Shown: positions 7,688 through 14,176 of the stretch, piece after piece | How positions within the stretch are numbered: the stretch's first letter is position 1 | Layout of the letters: every line of letters starts with the position of its first letter | Origin: DASUSF01 sp036375275 | Lineage (GTDB): Bacteria > Pseudomonadota > Alphaproteobacteria > Geminicoccales > Geminicoccaceae | Assembly (NCBI GenBank): GCA_036375275.1 | Contig: DASUSF010000101.1 | Span: forward strand, 1 to 14,609 | Direction: 5' to 3' | Length of the DNA: 14,609 nt | Notes under the pieces: generated by a model | The model's database searches: none | Seen by the model: the letters and a program-made list of their open reading frames with translations, nothing else | Told to the model about the DNA's origin: nothing | Program-made: the position numbers and the translations under genes

Positions 7688-8326
7688 ATGTGGCTCCACC
7701 TGCTGCCTGCGCTCCTGTGCGTCGTGCTTCCGAGCCTTGCGGCGGCCTGCACCGCGCCGGAGCCGGTCCGGCTTCGGATCAGCCACGGGACGTTCGGCGA
7801 GCTCGGCCGGCACGCGGTCGACTTCCGCTGCGAGCAGGACCGGCTGATCGTCGAGACCCAGGCCGAGATCGAGGTCCGGCTCGTGGTCATCCCGGTGTTC
7901 CATCGCTCGGTCCACTACCGCGAGGTGTGGTCCGGCGATCAGCTGCTCGAGTTTTTCGGCGAGACCGTGGACCGCGGCGAGGAGCGCTCGGTGGTGCGCG
8001 CCCGGCTCGACGGCGGCCGGATGGTGATCGAGGGGCCCCGGGGCCGGATCGAGGGGCCGCCCGAGGTGATCCCGAGCCATCCCTGGAGCCCGCTCTCGGT
8101 TGAGCGCGAGGTGATGTTCGACGTTGTCGACGGAACCCTCCTCCGGGTGCAGCACCAGGACCTCGGCGAGACCCAGCTCGAGCTCGACGGCGAGCCGGTG
8201 CTCGCGCGTCATTTCCTGACCACGGGCGAGATCCGGCGCGAGCTCTGGTACGCGCCCGACGGGCGCTGGCTGCAGTGGCGGCTCGAGCGGCAGGGCACCG
8301 TCACCCTGACCCGCGAACCTTCCTGA
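7688..8326 (+). CDS. Exported DUF6134-like protein
   Basis: A 212-residue exported protein. Residues 1-20 are a signal peptide (LHLLPALLCVVLPSLAAAC). The AAA-C junction could be a signal peptidase I site; a lipoprotein box is poor because the -3 position is Ala. The mature part follows the DUF6134 layout: GELGRHAVDFRCEQDRLIVE (37-56), IPVFHRSVHYREVWSGDQLLEF (68-89), then 'ET.D.G', a central region ending SHPWSPLS (130-137), and LWYAPDGRWLQWRLE (186-200) before a final strand. Such proteins are thought to be periplasmic and beta-rich, with no known enzymatic activity. The family assignment is from remembered pattern, not a search. The Shine-Dalgarno is weak: the nearest purine run, AAGG, is about 15 bases upstream. 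The gene follows a 185-base spacer that contains a terminator-like hairpin, so it may have its own promoter. Confidence 0.72.
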   Translation: MWLHLLPALLCVVLPSLAAACTAPEPVRLRISHGTFGELGRHAVDFRCEQDRLIVETQAEIEVRLVVIPVFHRSVHYREVWSGDQLLEFFGETVDRGEERSVVRARLDGGRMVIEGPRGRIEGPPEVIPSHPWSPLSVEREVMFDVVDGTLLRVQHQDLGETQLELDGEPVLARHFLTTGEIRRELWYAPDGRWLQWRLERQGTVTLTREPS

Positions 8327-8474
8327 TTGCCGGAAGCGCGCCGCGCCGACCGGCGCTCGCGACGAGCATCCACGCGGCCCGGTCGACTGGCCGTACCGCC
8401 GGATCGGGCGGTGCGGGTCTGGCCCGGCGGGTCGGGCCGTGGCATCAAGACGCCGCAAGGAAGGGAGGCCCACG

Positions 8475-9548
8475 ATGTCGCTCGAGGCGCCGGCCGATGC
8501 GCCGGCTTTCGACGCCGGACAGCTCACGACCTTCACGGCGGGGCTGTTCCGGGCCGCCGGGCTGGACGACGACAAGGCCGGCACCATGGCAACCATCCTG
8601 GTCGAGGGCGACCTGCTCGGCCACACCACCCACGGCCTCGCGCTCGCCGCGCCGTATCTCGCGGCGCTGCGCGACGGTCGGATGACCAGGGAAGGGGAAC
8701 CGGAAGTCGTGTCCGAGAAGGGCGGTGCGCTCGCCTGGAACGGTCGGCGCCTGCCCGGCACCTGGCTCACGGCACGCGCGGTCGACGCGGCGCTCGCCAA
8801 GGCGCGCGAGCACGGGATCGGCGCGGTCGCGGTCCGGGAGAGCAGCCACATCGGCTGCCTCGCCGCCTATCTGGAGCGGGCGACGGGCGCGGGCTGCATG
8901 ATTCTCCTGACCTGCTCCGACCCGTCGGAAGCCAGCGTCGCGCCGTTCGGCGGCACCCGCCCCGCGTTCACCCCGGACCCGATTGCGATCGGCATTCCGA
9001 CCGAAGCCGATCCGATCCTGATCGACATCAGCGCCTCGATCACCACCAACGGCCTGACCACCCGCCTGGCCAGGGCGGGCGGGCGCTTTCCGGGGCCGTG
9101 GGTGATGGACGCGGACGGCAACGCCACCGACGATCCGACCAGGGTCTTCACCGATCCGCCGGGCTCGATCCTGCCGATCGGCGGCAAGGAGTACGGGCAC
9201 AAGGGGTACGGCCTGGCGCTGACCATCGAGGCCTTGAGCCAGGGCCTCTCCGGCCACGGTCGGGCCGACCGGCCGACCGCCTGGGGCGCCTCGACGTACG
9301 TCCAGGTGATGGACCCGGAGGCGTTCGGCGGCGCGGCGGCCTTCAGGGCGCAGATGAGCTTCATCGCCGATGGCTGCCGGGCGAATCCGCCGGCGCCCGG
9401 GGTGGAGCGGGTCCGCCTGCCGGGAGAGGCCGGCCTCGCGCGGAAGCGCCGCGCGCTCCGGGACGGGGTTCGCCTCTACCCAGGCATCATGGACGCGCTC
9501 CGCGCGGAGGCGGCCCGCCACGCCGTGCCGGTGCCGGATCCTCGCTGA
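8475..9548 (+). CDS. Malate/L-lactate dehydrogenase family (COG2055) oxidoreductase
   Basis: A 357-residue protein of the Ldh_2 family, NAD(P)-dependent 2-hydroxyacid dehydrogenases acting on malate, lactate, sulfolactate or ureidoglycolate. Key signatures: GDLLGHTTHGLALAAPYLAAL (45-65, catalytic-region H53); GIGAVAVRESSHIGCLAAY (114-132, with H125); PFGGTRPAFTPDPIAIGIPT (157-176); ILIDISASIT near 181; GGKEYGHKGYGLALTIEAL (236-254, cofactor and substrate-side Lys243); LSGHG near 258; and AFRAQMSFIADG (289-300). In many members the first motif reads SHGxxR, with Arg binding the substrate carboxylate. Here the Arg position is Leu/Ala, so the substrate cannot be named. Start is ATG 8475 because GGGAGG lies 7 bases upstream; the frame is open to 8439. 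A 148-base spacer separates it from the gene before. Confidence 0.88.
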   Translation: MSLEAPADAPAFDAGQLTTFTAGLFRAAGLDDDKAGTMATILVEGDLLGHTTHGLALAAPYLAALRDGRMTREGEPEVVSEKGGALAWNGRRLPGTWLTARAVDAALAKAREHGIGAVAVRESSHIGCLAAYLERATGAGCMILLTCSDPSEASVAPFGGTRPAFTPDPIAIGIPTEADPILIDISASITTNGLTTRLARAGGRFPGPWVMDADGNATDDPTRVFTDPPGSILPIGGKEYGHKGYGLALTIEALSQGLSGHGRADRPTAWGASTYVQVMDPEAFGGAAAFRAQMSFIADGCRANPPAPGVERVRLPGEAGLARKRRALRDGVRLYPGIMDALRAEAARHAVPVPDPR

Positions 9549-9595
9549 GCAGCAGCCGCCGGCGCTCCACGCCCACGTCACGGCCGACGGAGCGG

Positions 9596-9625
9596 CCGGG
9601 GGTTCGCGCTCGGGCCCGCCCCCGG
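9596..9625. repeat. GC-rich inverted repeat between convergent genes
   Basis: CCGGGGG at 9596-9602 pairs perfectly with CCCCCGG at 9619-9625 around a 16-base loop. It lies in the 134-base spacer between the dehydrogenase stop and the nfeD-like stop, where a bidirectional terminator would be expected. There is no T-run on either side, so a terminator role is uncertain. Confidence 0.3.
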
Positions 9626-9682
9626 AGGCGCGCCCGACCGCCGGTGCACGGGCCTCGCGCGCCACGAAGATGGCCCGGATCG

Positions 9683-10126
9683 TCAGATCGGGCGGACCTG
9701 GAGCAGGGCGCCGTCGGCGCCGGTCACCTCGACCGCCGCGCCGGCCGGCAGATCCGGCCCGGCGACGGTCCAGCTGGCGTCGCCGAGAAGCACCCGGCCC
9801 CGCCCGTCCCGGATCGGATCGAGCAGGCTCGCCCGCCGCCCGACCAGCCCCGCGCTCTGCCGGCCGATCTCGCGCGGGTCGGTGGTCCGGGCCCGGAACC
9901 GCCGCCAGGCGAGGAGGCTCGAGAACGCCAGCCCCGCGAACAGCACGAACTGCAGGCTGACCGGCATGGCCGCCCAGCCGAGCAGCGCCAGCCCGACCAG
10001 CGCCGCGGCGGCGCCGAGCCAGAGGAAGACGAAGCCCCGGGCGAACAGCTCGACCGCCATCAGGCCGCCGGCGAGCGCCCACCAGTGCCAGAAGGTGACC
10101 ATCTCGATCACCAGCATGCGCTCCAT
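9683..10126 (-). CDS. NfeD-like membrane protein
   Basis: A 147-residue short NfeD-family protein. The N terminus carries MVTFWHWWALAGGLMAVELF and then two further hydrophobic segments (FVFLWLGAAAALVGLALLGW; LQFVLFAGLAFSSLLAW), giving about three membrane helices. It is followed by a linker and a C-terminal OB-fold domain (about residues 85-147: GQSAGLVGRRASL, GRGRVLLGDASWTVAG, LPAGAAVEVTGADGALLQVRP). Short NfeD proteins usually partner with a stomatin/SPFH protein in membrane quality control. No SPFH gene is in the window, so the partner must be elsewhere if it exists. The frame extends upstream to 10162. ATG 10126 is chosen because AGGAG lies 6 bases before it; ATG 10129 and 10117 are close alternatives. 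It is convergent with the dehydrogenase gene. Confidence 0.88.
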   Translation of the reverse strand: MERMLVIEMVTFWHWWALAGGLMAVELFARGFVFLWLGAAAALVGLALLGWAAMPVSLQFVLFAGLAFSSLLAWRRFRARTTDPREIGRQSAGLVGRRASLLDPIRDGRGRVLLGDASWTVAGPDLPAGAAVEVTGADGALLQVRPI

Positions 10127-10303
10127 CATCGGCTCCTGGAAGCGACGGCGGCGCCGGCCCACGTACCGCGGCCGCGCCGGCCGGGCCCGTGCGCCGAGGC
10201 CTGCCGGGAAAACCTGTGCAGCGCCATCATGCCTCCTTCGACGGCCCAGAGCATGTCGCCGTCGTACGCCTATCAGGTTAACGATCCGCTAAACTTCAAC
10301 CCG

Positions 10304-10340
10304 TAGCCATGCATTCGGCGCATGCCCGACAGCATGGCTA
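10304..10340. repeat. Perfect 9-base inverted repeat (possible operator or hairpin)
   Basis: TAGCCATGC at 10304-10312 and GCATGGCTA at 10332-10340 are exact reverse complements around a 19-base spacer that itself contains GCATGC. It lies in the less GC-rich part of the divergent spacer, about 120 bases before the chosen dedA start. The arms are about three helical turns apart centre to centre, which would suit a dimeric regulator, but they could equally form an RNA hairpin. No T-run follows. Confidence 0.35.
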
Positions 10341-10422
10341 ACGTCCGCCACCGCCGGAGCCATCCTTGCCCCGGCCCATGCGCTTCGGCTAAGTGCTGCC
10401 CCTGCACGCCGGATGGGAGGTT

Positions 10423-10444
10423 GTCCTGAGCGAACGCGTCGAAG
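10423..10444. repeat. REP-like segment (GTCCTGAGC ... GTCGAAG)
   Basis: GTCCTGAGC at 10423-10431 and GTCGAAG at 10438-10444 resemble the two halves of the dispersed repeat GTCCTGAGC-TTGTCGAAG that is common between genes in many high-GC proteobacterial genomes. Only one copy is present in the window. Its presence just upstream of dedA argues that this part is noncoding and that the GTG frame opening at 10393 is not the true start. Confidence 0.35.
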
Positions 10445-10461
10445 CTCGCGCCGGAGATCCG

Positions 10462-11082
10462 GTGGCGGTGCCCGCCGGCCGGCGGATCGGCCCCTCGTCG
10501 TGGCTGCGCGGGTTGTACGACTGGACCCTCGAGCAGGCGTCGAAGCCCCACGCCCTCGGGCTGCTCGCGCTGGTCTCGTTCATCGAGAGCTCGATCTTCC
10601 CGGTGCCGCCGGACGTCCTGCTGATCCCGATGGTGCTGGCCGCCCGCTCGCGCGCGTGGCTGATCGCCGGCGTATGCACGGTGGCCTCGGTCGCCGGCGG
10701 CATGTTCGGGTATGCGATCGGCGCCTTCCTGTTCGAGTCGATCGGCGCCGCGGTGCTCGGCTTCTACGGCTATCTCGAGAAGTTCGAGACCTTCAAGGAC
10801 GCGTACAACGCGTACGGCGCCTGGATCGTGTTCGGCGCCGGGTTGACGCCCTTCCCCTACAAGGTGATCACGATCGCGAGCGGAGTGACCGGGCTCGACC
10901 TCACCACGTTCACGCTCGCCTCGGTCCTGGCGCGTGGCCTGCGCTTCTTCCTGATCGCGGCGCTGCTCTGGTGGCTCGGCGAGCCGATCCGCCGGTTCAT
11001 CGAGAACAACCTCGGGTGGCTCACCGTGGTCTTCTTCGTGCTCCTGTTCGGCGGCTTCCTGGCGCTCAAGCTCGTGGCATGA
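10462..11082 (+). CDS. YqaA/DedA-family (SNARE-associated) membrane protein
   Basis: A membrane protein of about 206 residues in the DedA (VTT/SNARE-associated) superfamily, YqaA branch. These proteins are lipid scramblase-like or transporter-like membrane proteins. Landmarks in order: GLYDWTLEQAS just after the start; FIESSIFPVPPDVLLIPMVLA, the re-entrant-loop signature with acidic E and prolines; hydrophobic AWLIAGVCTVASVAGGMFGY with AIGAFLFESIG following; AYGAWIVFGAGLTPFPYKVI, the second conserved loop; and two C-terminal membrane helices. The frame is open from a GTG at 10393 without a ribosome-binding site, and the extra 23 residues are not family-like. GTG 10462, with GGAG 5 bases before it, is preferred; GTG 10468 is possible. 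dsbB follows after 188 bases. A YqaA-dsbB pair is, as I recall, a recurrent alphaproteobacterial arrangement. Confidence 0.88.
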   Translation: MAVPAGRRIGPSSWLRGLYDWTLEQASKPHALGLLALVSFIESSIFPVPPDVLLIPMVLAARSRAWLIAGVCTVASVAGGMFGYAIGAFLFESIGAAVLGFYGYLEKFETFKDAYNAYGAWIVFGAGLTPFPYKVITIASGVTGLDLTTFTLASVLARGLRFFLIAALLWWLGEPIRRFIENNLGWLTVVFFVLLFGGFLALKLVA

Positions 11083-11270
11083 TCAGCAGCCGCGCGGGGC
11101 CCGTGACATGACCGATGGCGCCGGCGCCGCCGAGACGCGCGGCCGAACGGTCCGACATCGATGAGCCATCTGGCACCCCCAAACCGCGACGTCGTCGTGG
11201 TAGAGGAGACCGGCCCGATCGGGACTGCCCGGAAGCGGTTCCGTCCCATCGCGACCCGCTCTAGGATCGG

Positions 11271-11771
11271 ATGATGTCTCCACTCCTCGCCTTCACGCCG
11301 CGGCGGGCGTCCCTGCTCGTGGGGTCCCTGTCCGCCGCGATGCTGGTCGCCGTCCTCGTGATGCAGTACGGCTTCGGCGCCGATCCCTGCCAGCTCTGCA
11401 TCTGGCAGCGCTATCCTCACGTCGCCCTGGTCCTGCTCGGCATCGTCGGGTATCTCGCCTGGCCGAGGCGCGCGCTGCTCGCCGCCGGCGCGGTCGCACT
11501 CGGCAGCGCCGGCCTCGCGCTCTACCACCTCGGCATCGAGCAGGGGTTCTGGGCGCTTCCGGCGGGCTGCGTGGCCGGCGGCGAGGCGGAGACCGTGGAC
11601 GAGCTCCGCCGGCTCCTGATGGAATCGCCACCGGCCTGCGATCAGGTCTCGTTCACCCTGCTCGGGCTGTCGCTCGCGCTCTGGAACGCCGGCGCGTCGC
11701 TGCTGCTCGCGGTCCTCGCGCTGCTCGGGCTCACCGAGCCGGTCAGGGCGGTCCGCCGGGTCGCTCAGTAG
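11271..11771 (+). CDS. dsbB: Disulfide bond formation protein DsbB
   Basis: A 166-residue inner-membrane quinone reductase that reoxidises periplasmic DsbA. Four membrane segments are visible (about 13-32, 48-64, 66-86, 126-153). The first periplasmic loop holds the CxxC pair C40-C43 in ADPCQLCIWQRYPH, and the second holds C100 (PAGCVAGG) and C123 (PPACDQVSF). All four catalytic cysteines are therefore present, and the Arg following the CxxC (WQR) is kept for quinone use. Length is normal. Two tandem ATGs (11271 and 11274) follow AGGA, at 4 and 7 bases; either may be used. No dsbA gene is in the window. The 188 bases upstream hold no recognised gene; a CCCGATCGGG palindrome lies near 11206. 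The 3' end overlaps the convergent stress-protein gene by 7 bases. Confidence 0.95.
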   Translation: MMSPLLAFTPRRASLLVGSLSAAMLVAVLVMQYGFGADPCQLCIWQRYPHVALVLLGIVGYLAWPRRALLAAGAVALGSAGLALYHLGIEQGFWALPAGCVAGGEAETVDELRRLLMESPPACDQVSFTLLGLSLALWNAGASLLLAVLALLGLTEPVRAVRRVAQ

Positions 11772-12595
11772 GCCATCAGGACCGGCACCGTCATGTGGGC
11801 GAGCAGCGAGCGGGTGACACCGCCGAGGATCAGCTCGCGCGCCCGCGAGCGGCCGTAGGCGCCCATCACCAGGAGGTCGGCCCCGGCTTCGGCGACCGTG
11901 GAGAGCAGGATCTCACCCTGAGCCACGCCGGCGGTGAGCGTGTGCCGGGCCTCCGCCCGCACGCCGTGGCGCGCGAGCGCATGCGCGCAGGCGAGCGCCC
12001 GGCCGCCCGTGCCGTCCCTCGGGTCCATCTCGAACACGGTGACGCTCGTCGCCCGCTCGAGGAGCGGCATCGCGGCCTCGGCCGCGCGCGCAGCCTCGCG
12101 GCCGCCGTTCCAGGCGATGACGACCCGTTCGCCGACCGCATCGAACCGCCCGGCGTAGGGCACCACCAGCACGCCCCGCCCGCTCTCCAGGACCACCTGC
12201 TCGGGCAGCTGACGGACCAGCGTGGCGATCCCTTCCTGCTCGCTCTGCCCGACCACGGTCAGATCGGCATACCGCGCCCGCTCGGCCAGACGCAGGCCGG
12301 GGTCCCCCTCGAGCGTCTCCGCGTCGACGCCAATCCCCTCGGCCCGCGCGAGCTGCGTGAACCGCTCGGCCGCGTCCGCCGCCGTGCGCGCCATCATGTC
12401 GCGCTGCGCCTCGACGATCTCGGGGCTGAGCATCGGCATCGGGCTGCCGAACGACGCCGGCATGATCAGCGGCGGGATCACGTACAGGCCGCTGAGATGG
12501 GCCCCGAACCGCTGCGCGAGCGTCATCGCGAGGCGGCTGCGCACCTCGCTCCGCGCGTCGCTGCCGAGATGCACGAGAATGCTGCGGTACGCCAT
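11765..12595 (-). CDS. Universal stress protein, tandem UspA domains
   Basis: A 276-residue cytoplasmic protein with two UspA domains. Domain 1 (about 1-145) starts YRSILVHLGSD and ends ESGRGVLVVPY. Domain 2 (about 150-276) starts ERVVIAWNGG and ends SLLAHMTVPVLMAY. Domain 2 carries the nucleotide-binding loop MGAYGRSRARELILGGVTRS, matching G-x2-G-x9-G with Gly where Ser/Thr is usual. Domain 1 has VVGQSEQEGIATLV in the same place and lacks the glycine loop, so probably only the second half binds ATP. This layout is common in alphaproteobacteria; the target process is unknown. ATG 12595 is chosen because GGAGG lies 5 bases before it; an in-frame GTG at 12601 is less likely. The gene lies 66 bases downstream of the phosphatidyltransferase on the same strand. 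Confidence 0.93.
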   Translation of the reverse strand: MAYRSILVHLGSDARSEVRSRLAMTLAQRFGAHLSGLYVIPPLIMPASFGSPMPMLSPEIVEAQRDMMARTAADAAERFTQLARAEGIGVDAETLEGDPGLRLAERARYADLTVVGQSEQEGIATLVRQLPEQVVLESGRGVLVVPYAGRFDAVGERVVIAWNGGREAARAAEAAMPLLERATSVTVFEMDPRDGTGGRALACAHALARHGVRAEARHTLTAGVAQGEILLSTVAEAGADLLVMGAYGRSRARELILGGVTRSLLAHMTVPVLMAY

Positions 12596-12661
12596 GGCCA
12601 CCTCCGGTCGAGCCTCATCGCGGATGATCCGTCCACACCCGGCGCACCGCCTTGCGCCAGG

Positions 12662-13270
12662 TCAATCCTCGAGCATCTGCCAGGCCACGGCGAAGCGGGT
12701 CGCGGTCGTGATCCAGCAGAGCCCGCCGAAGGCCACCGCGATGGCTGGGAACCAGCCTGGCACCAGGCAGGCCAGCACGAAGGCCAGCAGGGTCTCGGTG
12801 CCCTCGGTCAATCCGCCCAGGTAGTAGAGCGACTTCCGGCCGCGCAGGTCGGTCGAGAGCCCGCGCTTGGCGGCCATGATCGCGAAGGCGAGGAAGGAGG
12901 TGCCGGTGCCGACGAAGCTCAGGATCAGGAAGGCCGCGGCGAGCGCATTCGCGTCCGGATGGGCGAGAGCGAAGCCGAAGGGGACGCTGGCGTAGAAGAT
13001 GAAGTCGAGCGCGATGTCGAGAAATCCACCGCGGTCGGTCGGCCCCCCGCGCCGCGCGATCGCGCCATCGAGCCCGTCGAACAGCCGGTTGAGCAGGATC
13101 AGCACCAGCCCCGCGAGGTACGCCTCGAGGGCGATCAGGACCACCGCCCCGACCCCGACGGCGAAGCCGATCAGCGTGGCCTGGTTCGCGCCGAGGCCGC
13201 TGACCTCGATCGAGGCCGCCAGCCGGTCCAGCGGCGGGTCGATCACCCGGCGCAGGCGCGCGTCCAGCAC
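12662..13270 (-). CDS. CDP-alcohol phosphatidyltransferase (YnjF-like)
   Basis: A 202-residue integral membrane enzyme of the CDP-alcohol phosphatidyltransferase family. The catalytic signature is DGAIARRGGPTDRGGFLD plus IALD at residues 68-89: D68, G69, A72, R73, G81, D85 and D89. Seven residues lie between AR and G, one fewer than in the usual DGxxARx8GxxxDxxxD. I believe that spacing is normal for the YnjF-like branch. About six hydrophobic helices surround it (28-46, 50-62, 90-104, 109-133, 158-170, 174-192). The family transfers a phosphatidyl group from a CDP-lipid to an alcohol. The acceptor is unknown here. The GTG start at 13270 lies 6 bases after the pssA stop with no clear ribosome-binding site, so translation is probably coupled to pssA. 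Confidence 0.88.
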   Translation of the reverse strand: MLDARLRRVIDPPLDRLAASIEVSGLGANQATLIGFAVGVGAVVLIALEAYLAGLVLILLNRLFDGLDGAIARRGGPTDRGGFLDIALDFIFYASVPFGFALAHPDANALAAAFLILSFVGTGTSFLAFAIMAAKRGLSTDLRGRKSLYYLGGLTEGTETLLAFVLACLVPGWFPAIAVAFGGLCWITTATRFAVAWQMLED

Positions 13271-13276
13271 GCCGGC

Positions 13277-14176
13277 TCAGCGGGGCCGCTGCTGGCCCGC
13301 CCGACCGGCCGCCGGCGGTTCGCCGAAATGGACCACCCGCTCGCCGTCCGGACCGGCCGCGGACGCACCTTCGGGACCGTCGGCAGCGGCCTGCTCGGCG
13401 GCCGCCTCGTTGGCCGCGCGGCGGCGCATCCGCTCCGCCGCCATCACGCCCACCGGCAGGCTCAGCACGTAGGCCAGGCCGACAAAAAACAGCGTGAGCC
13501 ATGGCGCGCTGGACAGTGCGGCGACGAAGAGCCCGACGAACACCAGGGTCGGCAGAGTCCACTCCGGCGCGATCCGGACGGTCACCATCTTGAGCGAGAA
13601 GGTCGGCACGCGGCTGACCATCAGCACGGCCGTGACCAGGATGACGACGGCGTTGAGCAGCCACGACTGCGCCCATGCGGCGCCACTGAAGGCGAAGGAT
13701 GCGAGCATCGGCATGATCGCGCAGCCGGCGGCGGCGGGTGCCGGCACCCCCGTGAAGAAGCGGGCCATCCAGGTGGGCCTGGCGGTGTCCTCGAGCTCGG
13801 TGTTGAAGCGCGCCAGGCGAAGCGCGCAGCAGGTCGCGAACAGCAGGCTGAGCGCCCAGCCGATGCCCTTCACCGAATGCAGCGACCAGAGATAGACCAG
13901 GACCGCCGGCGCAACGCCGAAGCTCAGGAAATCCGCCAGCGAATCGAGCTGGGCGCCGAGCTTGGAGGTGATCTTGAGCAGGCGTGCCGAGCGCCCGTCC
14001 AGGCCGTCGAAGATCCCGGCCAGCACGAGCAGCGCGAGCGCCAGCTCGAAGCGCCCGTCCAGCCCGTAGCGGATCGCGGTCAGGCCGAGGCAGAGGCTCG
14101 CGACCGTGAAGATGTTCGGCACCAGGTGGATGATCGGCTGGGCGCGCAGCCGTCGCCTGCGGGCAGCTCGCGGCAT
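13277..14176 (-). CDS. pssA: CDP-diacylglycerol-serine O-phosphatidyltransferase
   Basis: A 299-residue membrane enzyme that makes phosphatidylserine from CDP-diacylglycerol and serine. The CDP-alcohol motif is complete at D60-D82: DGRSARLLKITSKLGAQLD then SLAD, with D60, G61, A64, R65, G74, D78 and D82. LVPNIFTVASLCLG (18-31) and ADFLSFGVAPAVLVY (81-95) are typical type II PssA sequences, as is CALRLARFN (117-125). About eight hydrophobic segments span 18-245. The last 50 residues are a polar, Ala/Gly/Pro-rich tail without recognised function. The start overlaps the psd stop (TGATG, one shared base), with AAGGA 4 bases upstream, so the two are translationally coupled. Its product is the substrate of Psd. 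Confidence 0.96.
   Translation of the reverse strand: MPRAARRRRLRAQPIIHLVPNIFTVASLCLGLTAIRYGLDGRFELALALLVLAGIFDGLDGRSARLLKITSKLGAQLDSLADFLSFGVAPAVLVYLWSLHSVKGIGWALSLLFATCCALRLARFNTELEDTARPTWMARFFTGVPAPAAAGCAIMPMLASFAFSGAAWAQSWLLNAVVILVTAVLMVSRVPTFSLKMVTVRIAPEWTLPTLVFVGLFVAALSSAPWLTLFFVGLAYVLSLPVGVMAAERMRRRAANEAAAEQAAADGPEGASAAGPDGERVVHFGEPPAAGRAGQQRPR

Larger units (their letters stand above)
10163..10461. promoter_or_regulatory. Divergent intergenic region (nfeD-like / dedA)
   Basis: About 300 bases between the divergent nfeD-like and dedA genes. Bases 10255-10345 are visibly less GC-rich than the rest of the window, as expected for promoter DNA. TAAACT at 10290-10295 is a possible plus-strand -10, and TTGAAG on the minus strand just left of it a possible minus-strand -35; neither has a good partner element. 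A short open frame (ATG 10229 to TAG 10306, 25 codons) has no ribosome-binding site. A perfect 9-base inverted repeat and a REP-like segment are listed separately. Confidence 0.4.

Noticed and set aside
8421..8438. GGCCCG ... CGGGCC hairpin upstream of the dehydrogenase start
   Set aside because: Short GC-only stem, no T-run and no overlap with the ribosome-binding site, so no regulatory role can be argued.
8445..10082. A 545-codon minus-strand frame spanning the dehydrogenase gene
   Set aside because: Antisense to a well-supported gene and out of frame with the NfeD-like gene; no domain seen.
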